The notes under the pieces: model-generated
Told to the model about the DNA's origin: nothing
The model's database searches: none
Seen by the model: only the letters and a program-made list of their open reading frames with translations
Shown here: positions 1 to 6,037 of the stretch, piece after piece
Layout of the letters: every line of letters starts with the position of its first letter
Numbering within the stretch: position 1 is the stretch's first letter
Assembly (NCBI GenBank): GCA_030149995.1
Contig: JASLGV010000021.1
Span: forward strand, 1-7,182
Direction of reading: 5' to 3'
From: Pedobacter sp.
GTDB lineage: Bacteria > Bacteroidota > Bacteroidia > Sphingobacteriales > Sphingobacteriaceae
Length of the DNA stretch: 7,182 nt
Program-made: the position numbers and the translations under genes

Positions 1-2485
1 CGGTTACAGAGCCACTTCCATTGAAACCCCATCCGTTGCTGTTTAGGTTTGGTTGTACAGAAGCCCTTGAAATATTATATGTTGGTCCAAAATTGGCGTA
101 AAAGCTGTATTTTTTTTCCGCATACTTGGAGAGGTTCAAGCCACCTCCATAGGTATAACTTTCCGTTTTATTTAATGCATTGTTGATGAAATTATACGAA
201 GAGTTACCATTTGTATTCAGGAAAACCCCTGCATTCATATCCAGTGCTTTGATTTTCTGATTAAAGCTGCCATAGAAGTAATAATTGGATGGCGTTTTTC
301 CCGAAAGGTTTACCGATTGGTAGGTGCTTTTTCCGGTTGCATCTGTAATTACATTACTAATAATCGGATTAGCGGTAAAGCCATAGGATCCGCTTAGCCA
401 GATGGATTGACTGGTAAGCACTTTGTAAGAATTATAGTACGCATTAATATAACTTGCGAAGGAAGGTTTCAGGTTTGGATTACCAACAACAACGTTGAGG
501 GGATCTGTATTAACCCGAACCGGTTGGATTTGGTCTATAGACGGTTGATTGGTGTTCCCTGAGTAGCTAATATTTAATGCTTTTTGTTGAGAAAACTTAT
601 ACTGGAATGATGCCTGTGGCATGTAGTTAATAAAATTCCGGTTGTAGTTTTTATCGTTGTACAAATCTTTTTGTTTAAAATCTACTGCACTAAACTTTGA
701 ACCAAAATTGAAAGTCGATTTTCCGGTTTTGTAATTAAAAATTGCACCAGCCTGGTTAATAACCTGGTTAAGTTCATAGTTATTACTGAATTGTGTATCG
801 AGCAAATCGTAATTGCCATTGGCCGATTGGTTAAAAGATTTTCTGTCTGATTGTCCGTTTATCAGGCTCAGTCCATAATTTAAAATAACGGATAAGGTTT
901 TTGAAATCGGCTCTGTATACGTAAGGTTAGACCTGAATGCATTATTTTTAATATCATTTACTTTCCGTTGGTTTACAACTTGTGAACTGTCAAAGGCCCC
1001 ACTGGTGTTGTAAAAATCATTTTTAGAATTGAGGTAACCATCTGCATTGCTCTTGCTTACCAGCTGACTTAAGTTTAAAGAGAAGGTACGTCCTTTTTTC
1101 TTTAGTCGCTTGGTTAAAAAGGCCGAGAAATTGAACGTCTGATCATCTGTTTCATTTTCCAGATTTCGAATGCTTTTGTTCAATAAACTGTTATCTCCAC
1201 GTGTGCTCTCCGTTTTGTAACTGTTAGCCGTTTTTGAATTTTTAAGGGTTCCGTCGGTACTTACTTTTAAGGTTGTTGTGGTGTCCAGTTTAATCTCGTA
1301 CATAAAATCGAGCTTTTGTCTGAACATGTCGTTGCTGAACTCCTGTGCCGATGTATTGTTAATGACGCCAGATGAGAGGTTGTTCTGGCTGATGTTATTT
1401 CTTTCGCCATCTAATTTGATCTGACCAATTTTATAATTCGTGTTTAAAGTTTCCTTGTCATTGTTCCACTTATTGTCGTAATGTATACCACCACTTCTGG
1501 AAACAGGAATCCCCTGGCCACGGTATTTTCCATCAAAGGATTCAAAATCATCACCGCTCGAAGTTATGTAAATAGAGCCGTCGTCAGAAAATTGTGCATT
1601 GGAGCCGGTGCCATATTTATTACTGTCTTGCCAGCCAAGGCCTACCTTTCCGGTATTGCCCAGAAGCCCGAACGCCGAAAATTTCTTTTTGCCCTTAAAG
1701 ATGTTGGCCATTGCTTGTGTCTGGTAATAGTCGTCGGTACCGAGGCCTCCTTCCAGTTTGCCGAAATAACCATTTTTCTTATCCTCCTTCAGCTTAACAT
1801 TAAGCGTTTTGGTTTTAATGCCATCGTCTATGCCGGTAAAGGTTGCCTGGTCACTTTTTTTATCAAAAAGCTGCACCTTATCAACCATATCGGCACGCAG
1901 GTTTTTGGTTACCAGCGTGGGGTCATCACCAAAGAACTCTTCCCCGTCTACCAATACTTTCTCTACGGTTTGCCCTTGTGCAGTAATCTTACCGTCTTTA
2001 TCAACCTGAATACCCGGAAACTGCTTAATCAGGTCTTCTACTTTTGAATTGGGTTCAATTTTGTAAGCCGCGGCATCAAACTCGGTGGTATCGCCTTTAA
2101 TTTTGATGGCCGCCCGGTTTCCTTTAATGATTACATCGGCCAGGAGTTTTGCTTTCCCAACCAGGTTTATCTTGCCGTAGTCTATTGTTTGCCTGGTCGA
2201 ATCGAGGGTAAAATGATCCACAAAATCGGCATATCGCGGATAGGAAACCAGCAGGATGTATTTACCATTGCGGATATTGGAAATTTCAAAATATCCGCTT
2301 TCATTGGAACGGGTAAATTTAACAAGTGTAGAATCTTTGGCATTGAGTACAGAAATGGATGTGCCTCCCAGAATGGCAGTTGAAGCAGTGTCTATAATTC
2401 GTCCCTTAACGCTATGCGCAACCTGTGCTTTTAGCATAAACGAAAGTGGGATGAAAAGGCACAACAGCAGTAGTCTTTTCTTCAT
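1..2485 (-). CDS. TonB-dependent-receptor-type outer membrane beta-barrel protein (3' end outside window)
   Basis: The frame is open from the ATG at 2485-2483 to the left edge, giving 828 complete codons with no stop. Residues 1-20 are a signal peptide (MKKRLLLL start, likely cut after LKA20). Residues about 22-110 resemble the carboxypeptidase-regulatory-like domain that precedes many Bacteroidota receptors. Residues about 115-235 form a plug-like domain with family-typical segments: DLIKQFPGIQVDKDGKI (151-167), VLVDGEEFFGDDP (177-189) and VDKVQLFDKKSDQ (201-213). From about 240 the chain becomes rich in Asn, Ser, Tyr and alternating strands, as in the OMP_b-brl_3 type of barrel; LKPSFASYIN-like text occurs near the barrel's middle. 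Related proteins usually run to about 900 residues or more, so the last strands and C-terminal aromatic residue are missing here. It should sit in the outer membrane and import or bind an unknown ligand. SusC hallmarks are not evident and no SusD follows in view, so glycan uptake is not supported. It is transcribed divergently from the GIN-like gene. Confidence 0.93.
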   Translation of the reverse strand, partial: MKKRLLLLCLFIPLSFMLKAQVAHSVKGRIIDTASTAILGGTSISVLNAKDSTLVKFTRSNESGYFEISNIRNGKYILLVSYPRYADFVDHFTLDSTRQTIDYGKINLVGKAKLLADVIIKGNRAAIKIKGDTTEFDAAAYKIEPNSKVEDLIKQFPGIQVDKDGKITAQGQTVEKVLVDGEEFFGDDPTLVTKNLRADMVDKVQLFDKKSDQATFTGIDDGIKTKTLNVKLKEDKKNGYFGKLEGGLGTDDYYQTQAMANIFKGKKKFSAFGLLGNTGKVGLGWQDSNKYGTGSNAQFSDDGSIYITSSGDDFESFDGKYRGQGIPVSRSGGIHYDNKWNNDKETLNTNYKIGQIKLDGERNNISQNNLSSGVINNTSAQEFSNDMFRQKLDFMYEIKLDTTTTLKVSTDGTLKNSKTANSYKTESTRGDNSLLNKSIRNLENETDDQTFNFSAFLTKRLKKKGRTFSLNLSQLVSKSNADGYLNSKNDFYNTSGAFDSSQVVNQRKVNDIKNNAFRSNLTYTEPISKTLSVILNYGLSLINGQSDRKSFNQSANGNYDLLDTQFSNNYELNQVINQAGAIFNYKTGKSTFNFGSKFSAVDFKQKDLYNDKNYNRNFINYMPQASFQYKFSQQKALNISYSGNTNQPSIDQIQPVRVNTDPLNVVVGNPNLKPSFASYINAYYNSYKVLTSQSIWLSGSYGFTANPIISNVITDATGKSTYQSVNLSGKTPSNYYFYGSFNQKIKALDMNAGVFLNTNGNSSYNFINNALNKTESYTYGGGLNLSKYAEKKYSFYANFGPTYNISRASVQPNLNSNGWGFNGSGSVT

Positions 2486-2780
2486 GAATAGGTTTTTTTG
2501 TAGTTAGGGTTTAAGTTGGCTCTAATATATAACTAATTAATTAGTTAAAAGAGTCTTTAACTTTTTTTAACAAAAAGAAAATCTTACGTACTGATTAATG
2601 GTTTTTAAACACCTGGTTTTGTCTATTTAATTCGGGCGTTCGTCTATGGTTACCGAGCAATGGTATAAAAGGCTTAAGATCGGTGAAACTTTTTATTCCA
2701 AACGACATCTTATTTACAAAACAGCTCGAAAGAAAAGTTTTTATAAAGGTTTGATTTTTAAAATATTAAATAAGATTGTT
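2486..2780. promoter_or_regulatory. Divergent intergenic region between receptor and GIN-like gene
   Basis: This 295-bp, very AT-rich spacer must hold promoters for both flanking genes. On the minus strand, TATATTAG (plus positions 2522-2529) is one mismatch from the Bacteroidota -7 consensus TAnnTTTG and lies about 37 bp before the receptor ATG, a plausible distance; no good -33 TTG/TTTG partner is present at the usual spacing. On the plus side AAGGTTTG (about 2746-2753) is also one mismatch from consensus but lacks a visible -33 partner. An open frame extends upstream of the GIN-like gene to 2646, but its codons read as a basic, non-family sequence and I treat it as non-coding. No RNA gene was seen. 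Confidence 0.5.
2530..2547. promoter_or_regulatory. 18-bp perfect palindrome, candidate operator
   Basis: TAACTAATTAATTAGTTA is perfectly self-complementary. It abuts the candidate -7 element (2522-2529) of the receptor gene, where a bound repressor would block RNA polymerase. Its right arm AGTTA (2543-2547) also pairs with a third copy of the half-site: AGTTAAA at 2543-2549 is the exact inverted repeat of TTTAACT at 2556-2562 with a 6-nt loop. The layout is therefore TAACT-N8-AGTTA-N10-TAACT. The symmetry is seen directly. A role as the binding site of a dimeric regulator (for example of the TetR or MarR type) is inferred, and AT-rich DNA produces some palindromes by chance. Confidence 0.45.
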
Positions 2781-3419
2781 ATGAAAAATTCTATTAAAAA
2801 AATGTTTGTTGCTGCGTTTACAGTTGTAATGTTAAGCACCATAGCCCTGACAAGTCAGGCAACAGAAATACGTGCCGGATATACCAGTTTAACACAAGTT
2901 AAAAACGTATCTAAAATTGTAGTAAGTGGTCGGGTTAACCTGATTTTGATCCAGGGAGTAAAAGAACAGGTAGATGTATACGATCATTATTATTCAAAAA
3001 ATGCATTCATCCAGCAACAAGGTTCAGAGCTTCGCATCAGTTCCTTTAACAAAGATGCCCTGACAGTTGTGGTGCATGTAAATAACTTATCGGCTGTAGA
3101 AGCATCGAATACGTCGAGTGTAACCACATCAGGAACCTTTAACTTGTTAAACTTACAGGTTGTTTTAAAAGATGCGGCTACCGCGCACATCAAAACAAAT
3201 GCGGTTAGCTTGTATACAACTGTGAAAGATCAGGCACAGCTTACGCTCGAAGGTACAACCGATCAATATACCGCTGTGATGAGTGTGGAGGGAAGAATAA
3301 AAATGAATGATTTTTCAGCGGCCAATACAAACATCAGTCTTGATGAAAAACCGGTTGCAAATAGCCTGGCCAGTCGCAAAGAAGAAGTGAAAGTTGAATT
3401 GCTGGATAAGATTTTTTAA
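2781..3419 (+). CDS. Exported GIN-domain-like (DUF2807-type) protein
   Basis: This encodes 212 residues from the ATG at 2781. That start is preferred over the in-frame ATG at 2646 because it begins directly with a classical signal peptide: MKNSIKK, then a hydrophobic core at about 8-25, with probable cleavage after SQA27. The extra 45 upstream residues would bury that signal behind a basic stretch. The mature part opens with VSKIVVSGRVNLILIQG (43-59), then VDVYD, GSELRISSF (81-89) and VVVHVNNLSAVEASNTSSVTTSG (96-118). This resembles the beginning of the GIN/DUF2807 beta-helix fold common in Bacteroidota envelope proteins. It should be periplasmic or surface-located; there is no lipobox cysteine. 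Molecular function is unknown, and the family's 'auto-transporter adhesin head' name is not evidence of adhesion. The C-terminus (about 190-212) is charged and unlike the rest. It is divergent from the receptor gene and convergent with the dehydrogenase. Confidence 0.85.
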   Translation: MKNSIKKMFVAAFTVVMLSTIALTSQATEIRAGYTSLTQVKNVSKIVVSGRVNLILIQGVKEQVDVYDHYYSKNAFIQQQGSELRISSFNKDALTVVVHVNNLSAVEASNTSSVTTSGTFNLLNLQVVLKDAATAHIKTNAVSLYTTVKDQAQLTLEGTTDQYTAVMSVEGRIKMNDFSAANTNISLDEKPVANSLASRKEEVKVELLDKIF

Positions 3420-3441
3420 GTACCTGGTGCCGCTATTAAGT

Positions 3442-3472
3442 AAAATGCCCGGATTTAATCCGGGCATTTTTT
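3442..3472. terminator. Bidirectional intrinsic terminator between convergent genes
   Basis: AAAATGCCCGGAT (3442-3454) pairs perfectly with ATCCGGGCATTTT (3458-3470) around a TTA loop, and the plus strand continues as a T run to 3472. On the minus strand the stem ends in four T. It lies 22 bp after the stop of the GIN-like gene and 12 bp after the stop of the dehydrogenase, so it can serve both. The plus-strand direction is the stronger one because of the longer T run. Confidence 0.9.
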
Positions 3473-3484
3473 GTTTACTGCTTT

Positions 3485-4201
3485 TTAAGGGTTGGTAGAC
3501 CAGATACCGGCCTCTTTTACAAATACCCTTTTGTTTAATTTTAAATGTGCTACAATCAGCTCGGCCAGATCTTCGGGCTGCATCACTTTTTCGGGGTTGC
3601 CGTCTGTTAATTTAAGATCAAGGGCCATATCGGTTGCTGTGGTACTTGGCGTTAAAGAAGTAACCCGGATGTTGTGTTTTCTCATTTCCTGCATAAGCGA
3701 AGTTGATAAAGCAACTAATGCCGCTTTTGATGCTGAGTAAGCACTTGTTACGGCTGCAGGGCTTTGCGCCGAGGTACTTGAAATGTTTACCACATCGCCA
3801 CTTTGCTTTTCGATCATTTGCGGGATCACCGCTCTTGTAACATAATAAGGTCCCAGCAGGTTAATTTTTATAACTTCTTCCCAGGCTTCTACCGGTAACT
3901 CTAAAAATTTTCCGAAACGGCCAATCCCGGCATTGTTAATCAGAATATCGATCGAGCCCAATTCACTTTGTACTTTTTCTACAGCTTTATTTACCGCGTT
4001 CACATCGCTTACATCGGCGGTTGCAATACTCACTTGTACACCCAATGTTGTCAGTTCGGAGGCGAGTTTATCCAGATCGCTTTGGGTCCGGCCCAGTAAA
4101 CCGATGTTTACGCCTTCATTTGCCAGTGCAATGGCAACAGCTTTTCCAATACCTTTACCTGCGCCTGTAATCAGCGCATTTTTTCCTGCTATGTTTTCCA
4201 T
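3485..4201 (-). CDS. Short-chain dehydrogenase/reductase, 3-ketoacyl-ACP-reductase-like
   Basis: This 238-residue protein is a normal length for a classical SDR. The Rossmann nucleotide-binding motif TGAGKGIG is at 12-19, the adenine-pocket Asp in ADV at 63, and NNAG at 89-92. The catalytic tetrad is complete: Asn113 (KINLLG), Ser142 (NISS), Tyr155 and Lys159 (YSASK). Arg38 after the second strand (LLGRT) suggests NADP(H) rather than NAD(H), an inference from classical SDR rules. It is a soluble cytosolic oxidoreductase acting on a carbonyl or alcohol. Proteins like this are often labelled 3-ketoacyl-ACP reductase, but it stands alone without acyl-carrier or fatty-acid-synthesis genes, so it is probably not the housekeeping FabG and the substrate cannot be read from sequence. 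It is co-oriented with the aldehyde dehydrogenase but separated from it by 119 bp containing a terminator, so it is likely transcribed on its own. The next in-frame Met is about residue 130, so the start is secure. Confidence 0.93.
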   Translation of the reverse strand: MENIAGKNALITGAGKGIGKAVAIALANEGVNIGLLGRTQSDLDKLASELTTLGVQVSIATADVSDVNAVNKAVEKVQSELGSIDILINNAGIGRFGKFLELPVEAWEEVIKINLLGPYYVTRAVIPQMIEKQSGDVVNISSTSAQSPAAVTSAYSASKAALVALSTSLMQEMRKHNIRVTSLTPSTTATDMALDLKLTDGNPEKVMQPEDLAELIVAHLKLNKRVFVKEAGIWSTNP

Positions 4202-4205
4202 GTGC

Positions 4206-4213
4206 TAAAGTTA
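4206..4213 (-). promoter_or_regulatory. Candidate -7 element of the dehydrogenase gene
   Basis: The minus strand reads TAACTTTA, one mismatch from the Bacteroidota -7 consensus TAnnTTTG, only 4 nt before the ATG. A TTG lies upstream at about 15-nt spacing, shorter than usual. If real, transcription would begin at or next to the start codon, making the mRNA nearly leaderless. The same octamer occurs upstream of the peptidase gene. The match is weak and rests on inspection only. Confidence 0.2.
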
Positions 4214-4268
4214 GATAAGATGCATTTGCAATTAAAAGGTTTTGTGTATTTTGATATAGTAATTACAG

Positions 4269-4313
4269 AAAAAGCCGGTTTTCTTCTATAAAAATGATAA
4301 AAGAAAACCGGCT
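4269..4313 (-). terminator. Intrinsic terminator of the aldehyde dehydrogenase gene
   Basis: On the minus strand a 13-bp perfect stem (plus positions 4301-4313 with 4273-4285, core AGCCGGTTTTCTT) encloses a 15-nt loop and runs into a T tract (4273-4269). It begins 8 bp beyond the stop codon. This separates the dehydrogenase at 3485-4201 from the aldehyde dehydrogenase despite their shared direction. Confidence 0.88.
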
Positions 4314-4320
4314 GTATAAA

Positions 4321-5862
4321 TTATAAATCGAATTTAATACCCTGTGCCAGCGGCAGGGTATCAGCATAATTAATCGTATTGGTTTGGCGGCGCATATAAG
4401 CTTTCCAGGCATCAGATCCGCTTTCGCGGCCACCACCGGTTTCTTTTTCACCTCCAAAGGCGCCCCCAATTTCGGCACCTGATGTACCAATGTTTACATT
4501 GGCAATACCACAATCAGAACCCCAGGCGGCTAAAAACTGTTCTGCTTCGCGCAGGTTTAAAGTCATAATGGCCGATGATAAGCCTTGAGGCACGCCATTT
4601 TGAAGTTCAATGGCTTCTTCCAGGGTTTTGTATTTAATGAGGTATAAGATAGGCGCAAAGGTTTCGTGCTGAACAATCTGGTAATCATTCTTAACTTCAG
4701 CAATGCATGGTTTTACATAACATCCGCTGTTGTATGCATCACCGGTAAGTACGCCGCCTTCTACAAGAAAGTTTCCGCCTTCTGCTTTACATTGCTCAAT
4801 AGAATTCAGGTAATTGGTTACCGCATCCTGATCGATTAGCGGGCCAACGTGGTTGTGCTGATCTAAAGGATTGCCGATGCGGAGCTGGCCATAGGCTTTA
4901 ACGAGTTTATCTTTAAAAGTATCGTATACTTTTTCGTGTATAATCAGGCGGCGGGTTGTTGTGCAACGCTGTCCGGCAGTACCAACCGCACCAAATACGG
5001 CCCCAATCAGGCTCATGTCCAGATCGGCATGTTCTGAAATAATAATGGCGTTGTTGCCGCCAAGTTCCAGCAGGCTCTTACCCAGGCGGCCGGCAACGGC
5101 TGTTGCCACGGCTTTACCCATGCGGGTAGATCCCGTAGCCGAAACCAATGGTATTTGTGTATCGTTGCTCAGTAATTGTCCCAGGGAAGCATCGCCGATA
5201 ATTAAATTTGAAACGCCTTCGGGTACATCATTGGCTTTAAATACGGTGGCAATAATCCGCTGGCAGGCAATGGCTGTTAAAGGTGTTTTTTCTGAAGGTT
5301 TCCAAACACAAACATTTCCGCATACCCATGACAGGGCCGTATTCCAGCTCCAAACGGCTACCGGGAAATTGAAGGCGGAAATAATGCCGACTACGCCAAG
5401 TGGGTGCCATTGTTCATACATACGGTGATTGGGACGCTCGCTGTGCATGGTTAAGCCATACAGCTGACGCGAAAGGCCAACAGCAAAATCGCAGATGTCG
5501 ATCATTTCCTGCACTTCACCAAAACCTTCCTGAAGGCTTTTTCCCATCTCGTACGAAACCAGGGTACCCAGGGCTTCTTTATGATGTCTGAGTGCATCAC
5601 CAAACTGACGTACAATCTCACCACGTTTAGGTGCCGGTACTTTACGCCAGCTTAAAAAAGCCTGTTTTGCCGTGGCAACTACCTGGTGGTAATCCTGTTC
5701 TGAAGCTACCTGCACAGATGCAATTCTTTCGCCATCAACAGGCGAAAAGCTATCGATTGTTTTTGCTGCCTGGCTGCTTCCCCAGGTAGAACCTGTACTA
5801 AAGCCGGCATTTAAATCCTCAATTCCTAATTGTTTTAAAACAGCACTGATATTTGTTTTCAT
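4321..5862 (-). CDS. amaB: L-2-aminoadipate 6-semialdehyde (piperideine-6-carboxylate) dehydrogenase, ALDH7/antiquitin family
   Basis: At 513 residues this is full length for ALDH7. It carries the aldehyde-dehydrogenase essentials: oxyanion Asn165 in SAFNFPVAVW, Lys188 in WKPSEKT for cofactor binding, the NAD loop GSTRMGK (244-250), general-base Glu266 in LELGGN, catalytic Cys300 in GTAGQRCTT, and Glu400 in HETFAP. Subfamily identity comes from text almost unchanged in human ALDH7A1: SGAEIGGAFGGEKETGGGRE (461-480), SGSDAWKAYMRRQT and the end LPLAQGIKF. By family knowledge it oxidises 2-aminoadipate semialdehyde, in equilibrium with piperideine-6-carboxylate, to 2-aminoadipate with NAD+ in lysine degradation, in the cytosol. 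The gene symbol follows the bacterial enzyme; 'pcd' has been used for similar proteins. Some ALDH7 enzymes also accept other aldehydes such as betaine aldehyde, so the exact substrate is inferred. No lysine aminotransferase or saccharopine gene is in the window. It has its own terminator and is divergent from the peptidase gene. Confidence 0.93.
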   Translation of the reverse strand: MKTNISAVLKQLGIEDLNAGFSTGSTWGSSQAAKTIDSFSPVDGERIASVQVASEQDYHQVVATAKQAFLSWRKVPAPKRGEIVRQFGDALRHHKEALGTLVSYEMGKSLQEGFGEVQEMIDICDFAVGLSRQLYGLTMHSERPNHRMYEQWHPLGVVGIISAFNFPVAVWSWNTALSWVCGNVCVWKPSEKTPLTAIACQRIIATVFKANDVPEGVSNLIIGDASLGQLLSNDTQIPLVSATGSTRMGKAVATAVAGRLGKSLLELGGNNAIIISEHADLDMSLIGAVFGAVGTAGQRCTTTRRLIIHEKVYDTFKDKLVKAYGQLRIGNPLDQHNHVGPLIDQDAVTNYLNSIEQCKAEGGNFLVEGGVLTGDAYNSGCYVKPCIAEVKNDYQIVQHETFAPILYLIKYKTLEEAIELQNGVPQGLSSAIMTLNLREAEQFLAAWGSDCGIANVNIGTSGAEIGGAFGGEKETGGGRESGSDAWKAYMRRQTNTINYADTLPLAQGIKFDL

Positions 5863-6033
5863 CGGATGTTCTTTTTATCCCCGGATATTACTTGAATTAT
5901 GGGGCTGGTTTATACAAATCAACAAAAAAATATGGAGCTTTACCAATTATAAAGTGTTGAAAAGTTCCAGACAGTTAGTTTGTTTTGTAACTTTATTGCC
6001 ACACATATACCACATGACTTTTAATATTTCTTT
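5863..6033. promoter_or_regulatory. Divergent promoter region between aldehyde dehydrogenase and peptidase
   Basis: These 171 bp must contain both promoters. Toward the peptidase, TAACTTTA (5988-5995) is one mismatch from the Bacteroidota -7 consensus and would give a leader of roughly 30 nt, but the nearest upstream TTG (5957-5959) is 28 nt away, too far for a standard -33 box. Toward the aldehyde dehydrogenase no convincing consensus pair was found; TATAATTG (minus strand, near 5943-5950) is the closest and is one mismatch away. No Shine-Dalgarno is visible at either start, as is usual in this phylum. Confidence 0.4.
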
Positions 6034-6037
6034 ATGA
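6014..6037 (+). other. Seven-codon upstream ORF overlapping the peptidase start
   Basis: ATG at 6014 opens a frame reading MTFNISL and ends in TGA at 6035-6037, overlapping the peptidase ATG (6034-6036) as ATGA. Such an arrangement could couple translation of the two frames. With no ribosome-binding signal and an AT-rich leader it may be chance. The peptide has no run of one amino acid that would suggest attenuation. Confidence 0.2.

Noticed and set aside
1481..2047. A 188-codon open frame on the plus strand inside the receptor gene
   Set aside because: It is antisense to a well-supported receptor frame; the translation has no family features and no promoter or ribosome signal.
1..2485. SusC-like glycan receptor
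   Set aside because: The plug text matches the DGEEFFGDDP type rather than SusC, and no SusD or glycoside hydrolase is adjacent in view.
4961..5428. A 155-codon plus-strand frame inside the aldehyde dehydrogenase gene
   Set aside because: It is the antisense shadow of a strongly conserved ALDH7 coding region; the translation is low in recognisable structure.
3485..5862. Operon of the SDR and the aldehyde dehydrogenase acting in sequence on an alcohol and an aldehyde
   Set aside because: A strong 13-bp stem terminator with a T tract lies between them, in a 119-bp gap.
5863..5887. Short GGAT/ATCC inverted repeats just upstream of the aldehyde dehydrogenase
   Set aside because: Stems are only 4-5 bp with a 2-nt loop in one case; too weak to support a regulatory structure.
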